DNA of 64,000 nt from Cyanobacteria bacterium FACHB-502 (GCA_014695325.1 JACJNZ010000052.1:177905-241904), one strand, 5' to 3'. Positions 48,151 through 57,982 are shown, numbered from the stretch's first letter. Numbers and translations are program-made. The notes: a model not told the origin generated them from the letters alone.

Positions 48151-50019
48151 TAAGTCTGCGGCTGCCTCAATTTGGGCAGAGGGTCTAAGTCCCCGTGATA
48201 ACGGACGTAAACGCACGATCGTTTGTTCCCGAAGTTCTGCCGAAATCGACTGCCCCATTTCAAACCGATTATGGACGATGTATCGCTGGCAAACACCCTG
48301 CTGGAGGAGGGATTGGGTTAGCCGTTCTGCTTCTGCGACGATCGCCGACTGTGCCTGCACTACGCCGATAAATTCAGTATGGGCAGGATTTTTGAGCTGC
48401 TTTTGTGCCTGCATGACGCGCTGCCGTAAATGGCGAAGCCGCCCAATCAGTTCCGTGTGTCCAGCGATGTCCTGATACTTGATCCACAGCTTAAAAATCC
48501 AGGCAAGCCAATCCCCCAACGCAGCAGGCATTTCCAGAAAGCGCAGCAAATGCCCAGTCGGAGCGGTATCCAGAATAATTAAATCTTGCTGGTTCTGCTC
48601 TAGTTGCTCAATCACTATCAGCAGCGACAGCATTTCATCGATTCCTGGCAACGCCTGACTCACAATCTGCCGCCATGCCTCAGGACCGTAGGCAATCTTC
48701 AGCGAATCTGCTTTTGTATCCCCGCTCATCATCTCTGCCAGTTCCCACAGGTATTCCTCCCGAAAGCGATCGAGTATCCGATGCGCGTTAACTTCTTGAG
48801 CCGTGAGATTGCCAGTCAACGATACCGGATCATGTCCCAGCAGGGTTCCAAATGCGTCCCCCAACGAATGTGCCGGATCGATCGAAATCACGCGAATTTG
48901 TCGATCGGGATGCCGCACTGCCATGGCCCAGCCGATCGCCGCTGCAATTGTCGTTTTTCCGACTCCCCCTTTTCCACCAACCAAAATCAGCCGTTTTCCT
49001 TCTGCCACAAAATCGCTCAAACCGGGCGAGAGTTTTTCCGGTAATTCGATCGACCCTACTGGATTCGCAGGAACAGCCATTGATTGAGGAGTTTTTACTT
49101 GGGAAATCAGGTGATCCAAGGCTGCACTGCCGATCGGCTCCTGAGGCTGAACCGGAATCGCTAGCACCGGATAAGGATTAGCAAGGTCGATAAATTTCTC
49201 CAAAAGTTTCTGCTGTTCCTGCAAGCCGTTCAGATCGTTTCCGGCAGAATCGTCTGAAATCTGGTTTACAATCATTCCGCCGATTGGCATCTGAAGCAGC
49301 TGCAATGCCTGGATAAATCGCTGAGTTTCTAAATAGCTCATCAGTTCTGGAATCGCGACGATCGCACACCCTGTCACTGCTGGATTTTGCAAAAGATGTC
49401 GTCCTGCGGTCAGATCTGCCTGCATCTCATGCAAAAAGCGATCGGCTTCATCGTCGTCACACCGTCCGGTAAAGCTCTGGGCGATGTAGCGGTGCTTCTC
49501 CTGGAACAAGCCCATCGCAGACAGCAAATTATCCAGAAAATCCATCAGGCTAAACAAATTCAGCGTATGACCGGTCGGAGCCATATCCACCACCACGCGA
49601 TCGGCTTCCTGCTCCCGCAAAATTCGCTGAATCTCTAAAATGCCCATCAGCTCATCGACACCGGGCCAGCTCAAACTCCAGACCGGAGACAAATCCTCGC
49701 CCTGTACAAAACTCCCCCGCTCCACCAATAGCTCCAGAATACTGCCATATTTTTCCTTAAAGCCTTGCAGCAGCTTTTCCGCATCCAGTGCCCGCACCCG
49801 AAGATTCAGCAAATCCTCGACTATCCCCGGTTCATCTCCCACCTCAGTTTGCAGCAAGTCCCCCAGCGAATGCGCCGGATCGGTAGACAGCAGCAACACC
49901 CGCTCACCAGGAAACTGCCGCGCCCACCGACGTGCAAACCCGCAGGAAAAAGTTGTCTTTCCGACTCCTCCTTTCCCGCTCACCAGAACCAGACGCAGCG
50001 AATCAAAATAGTGCAGCAT
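48142..50019 (-). CDS. Double-headed ArsA/Get3-type ATPase
   Basis: A 625-residue fusion of two ArsA-type NTPase domains. N-half: VSGKGGVGKTTFSCGFARRW (about 13-32), ADRVVVDMAPTGHTL. C-half: VGGKGGVGKTTIAAAIGWAM (about 341-360), LIILDTAPTGHLLRFLE. Both P-loops are intact. Family members drive arsenite/antimonite export or deliver tail-anchored membrane proteins. No arsB, arsR or arsC is nearby and no Cys triad for arsenite is apparent, so a protein-targeting role is as likely. Confidence 0.9.
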   Translation of the reverse strand: MLHYFDSLRLVLVSGKGGVGKTTFSCGFARRWARQFPGERVLLLSTDPAHSLGDLLQTEVGDEPGIVEDLLNLRVRALDAEKLLQGFKEKYGSILELLVERGSFVQGEDLSPVWSLSWPGVDELMGILEIQRILREQEADRVVVDMAPTGHTLNLFSLMDFLDNLLSAMGLFQEKHRYIAQSFTGRCDDDEADRFLHEMQADLTAGRHLLQNPAVTGCAIVAIPELMSYLETQRFIQALQLLQMPIGGMIVNQISDDSAGNDLNGLQEQQKLLEKFIDLANPYPVLAIPVQPQEPIGSAALDHLISQVKTPQSMAVPANPVGSIELPEKLSPGLSDFVAEGKRLILVGGKGGVGKTTIAAAIGWAMAVRHPDRQIRVISIDPAHSLGDAFGTLLGHDPVSLTGNLTAQEVNAHRILDRFREEYLWELAEMMSGDTKADSLKIAYGPEAWRQIVSQALPGIDEMLSLLIVIEQLEQNQQDLIILDTAPTGHLLRFLEMPAALGDWLAWIFKLWIKYQDIAGHTELIGRLRHLRQRVMQAQKQLKNPAHTEFIGVVQAQSAIVAEAERLTQSLLQQGVCQRYIVHNRFEMGQSISAELREQTIVRLRPLSRGLRPSAQIEAAADLLF

Positions 50020-50138
50020 GGCGATCGACTTTAACAGGGGTGATTTTTTAGAACTCCTGCTAAAAGTCTTCCCCTAATTAATTCTCACGAACATCCACGC
50101 TGGCTCACCGCAAATAACCTTTACGATCAGAGCGCATT

Positions 50139-51092
50139 TTAAAGTTGCTCTGCTAACTTCTCACAGCTCTCCAGATTGACTCGTGCCCTCTGTAAATTTA
50201 TTTCTGCAATCGTTACTTTTACAGAATCATTTGCTTTAAAAACTTGTTTCAGATTGTCGATTTGTTGAGCAATTTTTGAGCGATGCAGTAAAGCATATAT
50301 GCCATCAATATTAATCCATATTCCATAAGGCTTAACGACATGCACCCTACCATTCACAATTTGACCTACCTGAAACTGACGTAATTTGTTTAAGGTAAAA
50401 CTTTGAATCAGTTCTATCTCAAGCGGCTTGAAATTACTCAATCTCTCTTTTGAATCTAAAATCTTTAAAGAAAGTCTTTGCCCAACTACTAGCTCCTCTT
50501 TGCATCTATCAACGTTGTTAACGGCTCCTCGCAATCCCTCAACTTCAACTAGCACGCTATATCTTGTCTTCTCCAGGATCTCTAGATGGAGCGTTACATC
50601 TTCAGCCTGCAATTGTCGTATTCGTCTCCATGCAGTTTGCCGCTCTAATGCTCGGATTGAAAAAGTAATCGTTGGGGGACGCTCTGAACACAAAAACCAT
50701 TGAACTCTAACTCTTACTCCGTCCGGTTCAACATCAAGAATTCGGGTGTGTATGAGCAGTTCTTCTCGCCTGACAGGACGTTCACAATTAAGAGATGCTC
50801 GATCGATCACAGCTTCATACAGCAGATTGCTATCAATTAACGTCTCAGGCGAACAATTTGAAAAGAAAAAATCGTGTTCACTGTCGTAGTTTCCGACGAC
50901 CAGAAATTCTCTAATTTCGTTGAGCTGTACTGCTTCCTGTGGAGTTTCAATATCAACTAAAGATAGCTTTGATACTGGAACATACGCAGGCTGTTCAGCC
51001 CCGAAATCAACTAAGACTCCTCTGGGCTTTAATTCCACAATTCGCCCAATCACAACATCACCGATCGGAAAGCGACCTAATTCAAAGCTCAT
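50139..51092 (-). CDS. S1-domain RNA-binding protein
   Basis: A 317-residue protein with a clear N-terminal S1 domain (about 8-68, FPIGDVVIGRIVELKPRGVL...PAYVPVSKL), a C-terminal S1 domain (about 240-310, FQVGQIVNGRVHVVKPYGIW) and a divergent middle part with an S1-like EVEGLRGAVNN. It resembles a shortened ribosomal protein S1 but is not the standard cyanobacterial S1. Its base composition is more AT-rich than its neighbours, hinting at transfer. Role unknown. Confidence 0.82.
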   Translation of the reverse strand: MSFELGRFPIGDVVIGRIVELKPRGVLVDFGAEQPAYVPVSKLSLVDIETPQEAVQLNEIREFLVVGNYDSEHDFFFSNCSPETLIDSNLLYEAVIDRASLNCERPVRREELLIHTRILDVEPDGVRVRVQWFLCSERPPTITFSIRALERQTAWRRIRQLQAEDVTLHLEILEKTRYSVLVEVEGLRGAVNNVDRCKEELVVGQRLSLKILDSKERLSNFKPLEIELIQSFTLNKLRQFQVGQIVNGRVHVVKPYGIWINIDGIYALLHRSKIAQQIDNLKQVFKANDSVKVTIAEINLQRARVNLESCEKLAEQL

Positions 51093-51296
51093 AGCGCCCT
51101 GGGTTATGAGAACCTGGAATAGAGGAAATCGATCGGCGCAAGCTGGCTAATTGATCAGGTTCAAGCCACCGCAACCTTTAACCGAAGCTGTCTAGCTCCA
51201 TTATTGTCTCAGTTGAAAAAAGCAGTGAGCGTTTCTCGATCGCCCTGGGATTACTAAAGACTGAATCACTTCATCCCATCTATCGGCAGATCCGCC

Positions 51297-53141
51297 ATGA
51301 GCGAACTGTTTAAGGGCTTCGAGCAACTGCTAGAGCTTGCCAAAGCCCTGGAAGAAAAAATCGAGAAGGGCGAAATCAAAACTGATGTTCAGATCAACGC
51401 CCGTCCGCTCAGCAGCATTCCGCGTCAGGGCAGTATTCCCCGCACGGATATCGGCACGAGTCGCATTAAGCGAAATTCACCTGCACCGAATTCGTCTGCC
51501 AGTGCTGCGGCTGCTCCGGGTGATGACGCAACTGACGACAGCCTGACGGCTCCGACTGGCACAACCTCCTCCCTGAAAGACGTGGGTGGCTTGGGCGAAG
51601 TGCTGCAAGAGCTGCGCGAACTGGTTGAAATTCCGCTGCGGCGACCGGATCTGTTAGCAAAACTGGGACTCGAACCTCCCAAAGGCGTGCTGCTTGTCGG
51701 ACCTCCCGGAACCGGAAAAACCTTGACAGCACGTGTCCTGGCAGAAGAACTGGGGGTCAACTACATCGCGATCGTCGGTCCTGAAGTGATCGGCAAATAC
51801 TACGGCGAAGCAGAATCTCGGCTGCGAAGCCTGTTCGAGAAAGCGGGCAAGTCGTCTCCCTGCCTGGTGTTTATCGATGAAATTGACAGCCTCGCGCCCG
51901 ATCGCAGCAAGGTCGAAGGCGAAGTTGAAAAACGGCTGGTAGCGCAATTGTTAAGCCTGATGGATGGCTTTGCCAAAACCCCCGGCGTGATCGTGCTAGC
52001 GGCAACCAATCATCCCAATCATCTTGATCCGGCACTGCGTCGTCCCGGTCGATTCGATCGCGAAGTGCAGTTCCGAGTGCCCAATCGTGAAGGTCGCCTG
52101 GAAATCCTCCAGATCTTAACTCGCGAGATGCCGCTAGAGGCGTCTGTCGATTTGACGGCGATCGCAGACTTGGGAGTAGGCATGGTGGGAGCCGACCTCA
52201 AAGCCATTTGTCAAAAAGCCGCCTATACCGCACTGCGCCGTCAGGTTCCCAGCCTTAAAGCTGCCATTCCCGAAACAATGACCGTGACTCAGGCTGATTT
52301 TCTTCAAGCAATCAAGGAGATTAAGCCTTCGGTACTGCGATCGGTCGAGGTCGAATCGCCACAGATTACCTGGGATGAAATCGGCGGACTGGAAACGGTG
52401 AAGCAAACCCTGCAAGAATCAGTTGAGGGCGCACTGCTGTACCCGGAACTCTACCAGCAAACCAGAGCCACTGCACCACGCGGAATTCTGCTCTGGGGAC
52501 CACCTGGAACAGGCAAAACCCTTTTAGCCAAAGCAGTTGCGGCTCAGGCACGTGCTAATTTTATTGCAGTCAATGGACCCGAACTGCTCAGTAAATGGGT
52601 AGGTGCTGCCGAGCAAGCCGTTCGCGAACTGTTTACCAAAGCGCGTCAGGCGGCTCCCTGTGTCGTATTTGTGGATGAGATCGATACCCTGGCTCCGGCA
52701 CGGGGAAAGTTTTCGGGTGATTCTGGGGTGAGCGATCGCGTCGTCGGTCAACTTCTCACTGAACTGGATGGAATGCAGGAATGCCCTAATGTGCTGCTGA
52801 TTGGCGCAACCAACCGCCCCGATGCCCTCGATCCCGCAATGCTGAGAGCGGGACGCTTTGATTTACAGATCAAGATCGATTTACCAGATCTGAATAGCCG
52901 TTTGGCGATCCTCCAAGTTCACAACGCCGATCGCCCCCTGGAAAACATCAATCTCGAAGCCTGGGCAGCGCAAACCGAAGGCTGGAACGGGGCAGATCTG
53001 GCACTGCTAAGCAACCAAGCCGCGCTAGAAGCAATCCGTCGCCATCGATCGCGGGGGCAAGCTGATCCCGCCACGATTCGCATTACTGAGGCTGAATTTG
53101 CCGCTGCTTACGAGTTGTTAATGAGCCAACGTCAGCGTTAG
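51297..53141 (+). CDS. Cdc48/VCP-like double-AAA ATPase upstream of the gvp genes
   Basis: A 614-residue protein with two AAA modules. D1: GPPGTGKTLTARVL (about 139-152), CLVFIDEIDSLAPD, ATNHPNHLDPALRRPGRFDR. D2: GPPGTGKTLLAKAV (about 400-413), VVFVDEIDTLAPARG, ATNRPDALDPAMLRAGRFD. It lacks the usual VCP N-domain. Instead residues 1-50 form a helical segment (LFKGFEQLLELAKALEEKIEKGE) plus a disordered linker. It is on the gvp strand, 900 bp before gvpA, together with an 85-residue protein 7 bp downstream. A chaperone/unfoldase role in gas vesicle assembly is inferred from position. Confidence 0.9.
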   Translation: MSELFKGFEQLLELAKALEEKIEKGEIKTDVQINARPLSSIPRQGSIPRTDIGTSRIKRNSPAPNSSASAAAAPGDDATDDSLTAPTGTTSSLKDVGGLGEVLQELRELVEIPLRRPDLLAKLGLEPPKGVLLVGPPGTGKTLTARVLAEELGVNYIAIVGPEVIGKYYGEAESRLRSLFEKAGKSSPCLVFIDEIDSLAPDRSKVEGEVEKRLVAQLLSLMDGFAKTPGVIVLAATNHPNHLDPALRRPGRFDREVQFRVPNREGRLEILQILTREMPLEASVDLTAIADLGVGMVGADLKAICQKAAYTALRRQVPSLKAAIPETMTVTQADFLQAIKEIKPSVLRSVEVESPQITWDEIGGLETVKQTLQESVEGALLYPELYQQTRATAPRGILLWGPPGTGKTLLAKAVAAQARANFIAVNGPELLSKWVGAAEQAVRELFTKARQAAPCVVFVDEIDTLAPARGKFSGDSGVSDRVVGQLLTELDGMQECPNVLLIGATNRPDALDPAMLRAGRFDLQIKIDLPDLNSRLAILQVHNADRPLENINLEAWAAQTEGWNGADLALLSNQAALEAIRRHRSRGQADPATIRITEAEFAAAYELLMSQRQR

Positions 53142-53148
53142 GAAATCA

Positions 53149-53406
53149 ATGATTGAACAAAACATGGATGCACGTCAGCAAGCTCTGCAATTTCTGATTG
53201 CCAATTTTGTTGCTCAGGGACATCCTGTCCAATACGCTCAGCACATGGCAACAGCAACCATTTTTCAAGCCGATCTCGAACTTCGCAATGCTCAAATGGC
53301 AAGCCTTCTAAGCTGGCTTCAGCAAACGCATTCTGATGTTTATCAAGAGGCGATCGTTGTGGTCGAAAACACTCGTGAACAGTTCGAGCAGCGTGTTAGA
53401 CAGTAA
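53149..53406 (+). CDS. Small helical protein paired with the AAA ATPase
   Basis: An 85-residue, probably all-helical protein rich in Gln/Ala (MDARQQALQFLIANFVAQG, HMATATIFQADLELRNAQ, EQFEQRVRQ). It starts 7 bp after the AAA gene stop, so the two are likely cotranslated. Unrecognised; an adaptor or substrate of the ATPase is a guess from position. Confidence 0.7.
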   Translation: MIEQNMDARQQALQFLIANFVAQGHPVQYAQHMATATIFQADLELRNAQMASLLSWLQQTHSDVYQEAIVVVENTREQFEQRVRQ

Positions 53407-53444
53407 TTGATTAAGTCAAATTATTAAACAGGGAAATAGCTCTT

Positions 53445-53830
53445 TCAGTGCCTTTGTATGGCAAAGAGAAGCCCAATCAGTGCTGCAATCAATGCGGCAA
53501 TTAATGCGGCGAAATGAAAGAGTTCAAATCTTCCGAATGGCAACCATTGAATTATCCAGCCCAGTTCAAGCTACAAGCCTTTCGTGAGAAAGGTTACAGA
53601 AGAACGTAGAGCAGTAACATTCCACTCATCCACCAGGAGAAATTCAGCGATTTTCTCAGGGCTAAAGCCAGGAATCGTAAAAGTCCTAGAACGGGAAATA
53701 TAACGAAATAAATAAAGAACCAGTAGCCCGCTCTATTGGGATTTGGAGGCGACAAAAATCAGGCTAGATAAAGTGCGCCGTCAATTCCAATGCTAAATAG
53801 AATCAGTGAACGAGATAGCTTATTTAGCAT
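53445..53830 (-). pseudogene. Decayed small membrane-protein gene
   Basis: On the minus strand an ATG at 53830 opens MLNKLSRSLILFSIGIDGAL and hits an in-frame TGA. The same frame continues with PNRAGYWFFIYFVIFPVLGL and SWWMSGMLLLYVLL to a TAA. A shifted frame then gives GWIIQWLPFGRFELF and AALIAALIAALIGLLFAIQ to a stop at 53445. Together the pieces would form a protein of about 125 residues with four membrane helices. At least one nonsense change and one frameshift make it a pseudogene. The family is not recognised. Confidence 0.6.
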
Positions 53831-54049
53831 TGGCTTGCAAGAGAAATCTTAACAATAAATACTCGTAATTCTACGGAAATTATTTAAAGAGGCTTTATCT
53901 TTTCAGCATTTATCCCGTAACCTTCACAGCATCAAATTCCTATCTTGATAAACATACGCTAACTGACAACTTTTCAAACAACCGTTGCAGAACAGCGATA
54001 CCGTTACACGATCGTTTTACAACCCTACAACCGATAAAGGTGGATTGCT

Positions 54050-54268
54050 ATGGCAGTTGAAAAAGTGAATTCCTCGTCTAGCTTGGCTGAAGTCGTCGAT
54101 CGCATTCTCGACAAAGGCATTGTTGTCGATGCCTGGGTGCGGGTTTCGCTAGTCGGCATTGAACTGCTGGCAATTGAAGCGCGTGTCGTCATTGCCTCGG
54201 TGGAAACCTATCTGAAGTATGCAGAAGCTGTGGGTCTCACCGCTCAAGCTGCGGTTCCTTCTGCCTAA
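54050..54268 (+). CDS. gvpA: Gas vesicle structural protein GvpA
   Basis: GvpA is the small hydrophobic shell protein that builds the ribbed gas vesicle wall. The 72-residue protein matches almost throughout: [20 protein letters not shown], then [20 protein letters not shown] and [21 protein letters not shown] stands 8 bp before the ATG. Only one copy is present, and it is first in the gvp set. About 220 bp lie between it and the decayed gene upstream, where its promoter must lie; no clear box is seen. Confidence 0.98.
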   Translation: MAVEKVNSSSSLAEVVDRILDKGIVVDAWVRVSLVGIELLAIEARVVIASVETYLKYAEAVGLTAQAAVPSA

Positions 54269-54389
54269 CCGCTGTCTCATCAACAGGCGGATCATCGAGC
54301 TGGACTGAGTGAGACAGGAATCGCTCTGCTTGCTCAGTCTTGCCCCCGCATCTCACATTCCTAGCTCGTACTTCCTACAGGAGGATTTC

Positions 54390-55448
54390 GTGACTTCCCT
54401 CAAAGAAATCTGGCAAGCGCAACGCCAGCAACGTCAGCAGGAAACGCTACATCGACAGCAGCAGGTTCGCACTACGCTGGCGCAGTTTTCCCAGCAACGG
54501 CAGCGGCAGGCAGACCAGCTTCGGGAAGAGCTTCGAGCATTTCAGCAGCAGCTTCAGCAGGACACCCAGGTATTGATTGCTGAGCAATCTGCCGATCGCA
54601 CCACCATGTCCCAAGAGCTTTTTCAAACCCTGGACGAGTTTCAGCAGCAGCTTAGTGCCACTGTTGCCGTTATGCAGCAGCAGGTAAGCAACCGAATGCA
54701 GGTAATCCAGGCAGAAACCACCGCCATTCGATTAGACACGCAGCAACTTTTGCAAACCCACCAGCAGCAGCGTTGCCAAAACCAGCTTCAGGTAATGCAA
54801 AATCTGGCAGAGTTTGTGGAACGAATGCGAGGCGAGGTCGAAGCAGACCTAAGTGAACTGGAAGCAATGCGGCACGATCGCGCCTATCAGCTTCAGCAAA
54901 GTCTGAGACAAAGCCACGAGCAGCGCAAAGCGGACATGAAGCGGTTGTTTGACCAGCTTGCCGCCTTTCGGTCTGAACTGACTGCTTATTGTGCCGAGAT
55001 TCGTCAGCAGGTTTGGGGCAGCTCTCAACCAGCAAGCATTTCTCAGCCCACTCCGCCGCAGCTCAAAACGCAATTTGCTTCACGACCCGCAGGACAAACT
55101 TCAGGACAACTTCCAGAACGATCGGCAACACGACCCTCAGCACGACCTCCAGCACGATTAGTCGCACGAGTACGATCGCCACAGCCTGACAAATCAAAGG
55201 CTATTCCAGGCAGTTCTCCGCGTAAGGCAACTTCTGTAACCCAGACTAAACCACCGATCGCAAAACCGAATCTGACCCAGCTCGAACAAACCATCTTCAA
55301 TCATTTAACGCGAGTTCAGCAGACGACCCTGGCAGAGGTTGAATCTACTTTTGCCCTGAATCGTTTTGCCGCTGTTGATGCGCTTCGATCGCTCATCAAA
55401 AAGGGCTGCATTGTTCAGCGCGACCATGTTTATCGCATTCAGCAGTAA
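54390..55448 (+). CDS. gvpC: GvpC-like gas vesicle protein with C-terminal winged-helix-like domain
   Basis: GvpC coats and stiffens gas vesicles. The GTG at 54390 is chosen because a perfect AGGAGG lies just before it; an ATG 27 codons upstream is unlikely. The 352-residue product starts [16 protein letters not shown] and runs as a Gln-rich amphipathic helix to about residue 205, with ~33-residue spaced motifs such as [19 protein letters not shown] and [15 protein letters not shown]. Then comes a Pro/Arg/Ser-rich linker (about 210-290). The last ~60 residues ([20 protein letters not shown] ... [15 protein letters not shown]) look like a winged helix. That fusion is unusual: classical GvpC ends after the repeats. 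Confidence 0.82.
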   Translation: MTSLKEIWQAQRQQRQQETLHRQQQVRTTLAQFSQQRQRQADQLREELRAFQQQLQQDTQVLIAEQSADRTTMSQELFQTLDEFQQQLSATVAVMQQQVSNRMQVIQAETTAIRLDTQQLLQTHQQQRCQNQLQVMQNLAEFVERMRGEVEADLSELEAMRHDRAYQLQQSLRQSHEQRKADMKRLFDQLAAFRSELTAYCAEIRQQVWGSSQPASISQPTPPQLKTQFASRPAGQTSGQLPERSATRPSARPPARLVARVRSPQPDKSKAIPGSSPRKATSVTQTKPPIAKPNLTQLEQTIFNHLTRVQQTTLAEVESTFALNRFAAVDALRSLIKKGCIVQRDHVYRIQQ

Positions 55449-55460
55449 GTTCGAACTCCA

Positions 55461-55515
55461 TTCAAGCTTCAGTTCAAGTCCCACTTCAAGCCCCACTTCA
55501 AAATTCATTCAAGTG
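55461..55515. repeat. 12-bp TTCAAG tandem repeat
   Basis: TTCAAGCTTCAG, TTCAAGTCCCAC, TTCAAGCCCCAC, TTCAAAATTCA and TTCAAGTG fill the gap between gvpC and gvpN. Confidence 0.8.
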
Positions 55516-55516
55516 C

Positions 55517-56791
55517 ATGCCAATGGAAACTAAGCCCGTGCCCACCATCCTTCGTGCTAGCCCCCGCCGCTTTGTCAGCACCCCCGCCGTAGAGCGCGTA
55601 GCAATGCGAGCACTGCGCTATCTTCAGTCGGGCTTTTCAGTGCATCTGCGCGGACCTGCCGGAACCGGAAAGACTACCCTCGCCCTGCATCTGGCTGACC
55701 TGCTAGCCCGTCCAATGATGCTAGTCTTTGGCGATGACGAGTTCAAAACCTCAGATCTAATCGGCAATCAGTCGGGTTACACGCGCAAAAAGGTGGTGGA
55801 TAACTTTATTCACAGCGTGGTCAAGGTCGAAGACGAACTGCGGCAAAACTGGGTCGATTCACGGCTGACGATGGCTTGCCGAGAAGGATTTACGCTGGTG
55901 TACGACGAGTTCAATCGCTCTCGTCCCGAAGTGAACAACGTGCTGCTGTCTGCCCTGGAGGAAAAACTGTTGGTGCTGCCGCCCTTGCACGGTCGCAGCG
56001 ACTATATTCGGGTGCATCCTGATTTTCGTGCCATTTTTACCTCGAATCCTGAGGAATACTGCGGGGTGCATGCGACACAGGATGCGCTGCTCGATCGCCT
56101 CATCACGATCAATATGCCGGAGCCAGATGAGTTAACGCAGCAGGAAATTGTGGTTCAGAAAACTCAGATTGACCGCGATAGTGCCACGCTGATTGTGCAG
56201 CTCGTGAAGGCATTCCGCAAGAAAACCGGAGCCGAGAAGTCTTCAGGACTGCGATCGGGCTTAATTCTGGCAAAGGTCTGTCAAGAACACAGTATTCTTG
56301 TTATCCCGGAAAATCCTGACTTCCGCGATATCTGTGAGGATGTTTTGCTATCGCGAACAGGACTGCCCCTGGAAGAAGCCAGCCAGCTTTTGTGGGAAGT
56401 GTTTAATGAGCAAATTGTCGCTTTTGCGATGCAGCAACAGGTGGCAAGCTTTGTACCCCAGGCGCGCGTTATTCCAAGACTGCAAAAGGCACAGGTTCCT
56501 GTCACTGCAGTGAAGTCGCTCGAAGACCTGGAGCTAGACACCGAATTAGAAACGTTGAGTGAACTAATCCAAGCACCCGCGCTGAAATCTCCTGATCTTG
56601 ACTTTACTGATCTGGAAGCTCAGCCTCTAGACACGGAGCTGGAATTCCTGCGCGGGGAACCGATCGATCAAGAGCCGGAGCAAGAAGCTGCTCTAGAAGC
56701 ACCTGCGCTAAATGCACCACCGCATCCGATGCAGGAATCGCTTATCAAGCTGCTGGAGATGTCTGAGTTGTCAGAGGATGATTTGCCATGA
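55517..56791 (+). CDS. gvpN: Gas vesicle AAA ATPase GvpN
   Basis: GvpN is a MoxR-like AAA ATPase needed for normal vesicle size and assembly. The 424-residue protein has Walker [16 protein letters not shown] (about 46-60), Walker [17 protein letters not shown], sensor [10 protein letters not shown] and [10 protein letters not shown]. After residue ~300 it carries an acidic tail ([38 protein letters not shown]) that ends SELSEDDLP. The gene overlaps gvpJ by ATGA. Confidence 0.96.
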   Translation: MPMETKPVPTILRASPRRFVSTPAVERVAMRALRYLQSGFSVHLRGPAGTGKTTLALHLADLLARPMMLVFGDDEFKTSDLIGNQSGYTRKKVVDNFIHSVVKVEDELRQNWVDSRLTMACREGFTLVYDEFNRSRPEVNNVLLSALEEKLLVLPPLHGRSDYIRVHPDFRAIFTSNPEEYCGVHATQDALLDRLITINMPEPDELTQQEIVVQKTQIDRDSATLIVQLVKAFRKKTGAEKSSGLRSGLILAKVCQEHSILVIPENPDFRDICEDVLLSRTGLPLEEASQLLWEVFNEQIVAFAMQQQVASFVPQARVIPRLQKAQVPVTAVKSLEDLELDTELETLSELIQAPALKSPDLDFTDLEAQPLDTELEFLRGEPIDQEPEQEAALEAPALNAPPHPMQESLIKLLEMSELSEDDLP

Positions 56792-57159
56792 CGCTAACCG
56801 ACTCTCGATCGCCACACAGCAACGTTCCTTCAGGCGGAATCACCCCCACGAATCGCTCGTTTCAGAGTGCTACATCCGGCTCCAGTTTGGCAGATGTGCT
56901 GGAGCGGGTCTTAGATAAAGGGGTTGTGATTGCCGGAGACATTACTGTTTCCGTCGGTGCGACAGAACTGCTGAGCATCCGCATCCGCCTGCTCATTTCA
57001 TCGATTGATAAGGCAAAAGAGATCGGCATTAACTGGTGGGAAAATAACTCGTTTCTCAGTGCCCAATCTCACTCCTTGCTGGAGGCAAATCAGCAGCTTC
57101 AAGTACGAATCGATAGTCTGGAACAAGAACTGCGATCGCTCAAAGCTGCACAATCCTAA
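56788..57159 (+). CDS. gvpJ: Gas vesicle protein GvpJ
   Basis: GvpJ is a minor GvpA paralogue involved in early assembly or shape. Of 123 residues, about 32-90 match the GvpA fold ([40 protein letters not shown]). The N-terminal 30 residues are polar, and a C-terminal coiled-coil ([20 protein letters not shown]) follows. The start overlaps the gvpN stop (ATGA), so translation is coupled. Confidence 0.95.
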   Translation: MTLTDSRSPHSNVPSGGITPTNRSFQSATSGSSLADVLERVLDKGVVIAGDITVSVGATELLSIRIRLLISSIDKAKEIGINWWENNSFLSAQSHSLLEANQQLQVRIDSLEQELRSLKAAQS

Positions 57160-57178
57160 GCGGTGATCTGAACGGTAG

Positions 57179-57243
57179 CAGATGTCCTGCATCGCCCCTT
57201 AAATCCCCCAGCTTTGGGAAACTTTAGGCAACTTTGAGAACCC
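57179..57243 (+). repeat. Dispersed repeat, copy 6, inside the gvp operon
   Basis: CAGATGTCCTGCATCGCCCC, TTAAATCCCCCAGCTTTGGG and AACTTTAGGCAACTTTGAGA match the copies at 35917 and 41260. It fills most of the 121-bp gap between gvpJ and gvpK. Confidence 0.65.
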
Positions 57244-57280
57244 TAAAGTGCCTGCCGCCTGCCCCCCTCATCGCACTACC

Positions 57281-57769
57281 ATGCCCCCCTCCCCTACAGA
57301 CTGCTCTCTCGCTGCTGTTCAGCGCACTGAAAGTCAGACTACTCATCCTAGTAAACCGGCAAATGCAGGATTGGCTCCGCTGCTGCTAACCCTGATCGAG
57401 CTGATCCGTCAACTCATGGAAGCGCAGGTCATCCGTCGGATGGAAGCCGAAGCCCTCAGCGATCAGGATTTAGAACGGGCAGCAGACAGCTTGCAAAAAC
57501 TTGAAGCCCAGGTCGTGCAGCTCTGCGAAATTTTTGAAATCGACCCGGCAGATCTCAACGTTGATCTAGGAGAAATTGGAACGCTGCTGCCTGCTAACGG
57601 CTACTATCCTGGCAAAACTTCTGCGAAGCCAACCGTTCTGGAACTCCTCGATCGTCTGCTGCATACCGGAGTTGTGCTGGAGGGCGATCTGGATTTGGGA
57701 CTGGCACAACTTAATCTGATTCATGCCAAACTGCGGCTTGTCCTCACTTCCCGACCAATTACTCCGTAG
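57281..57769 (+). CDS. gvpK: Gas vesicle protein GvpK
   Basis: GvpK is a minor protein of gas vesicle assembly. The 162-residue form (ATG 57281; a GTG at 57248 adds 11) contains LTLIELIRQLMEAQVIRRME, LQKLEAQVVQLCEIFEIDPA, DLNVDLGEIGTLLP and a GvpA-like C-terminal part (TVLELLDRLLHTGVVLEGDL). It is separated from gvpJ by a dispersed repeat. The start codon is uncertain. Confidence 0.95.
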   Translation: MPPSPTDCSLAAVQRTESQTTHPSKPANAGLAPLLLTLIELIRQLMEAQVIRRMEAEALSDQDLERAADSLQKLEAQVVQLCEIFEIDPADLNVDLGEIGTLLPANGYYPGKTSAKPTVLELLDRLLHTGVVLEGDLDLGLAQLNLIHAKLRLVLTSRPITP

Positions 57770-57982
57770 AGAAAGTGGTTTTGCATCGCGTGAGCGGTTA
57801 ACGAAAACAGGGAATGCTAAGTCACAGATTCAATCCGTAGTGGAGTCGGTGCCCTAACCGGAAGTAGAGGAGATGCCCATCCACAGAAATTGCCGCTGAT
57901 TGAATTCACATTCCTCGCTCCGTCGCTGCTCTCCTAAATGGCTGAGCTTCACCAATCGTCATCCTAGTTAAATGGAAATCCC

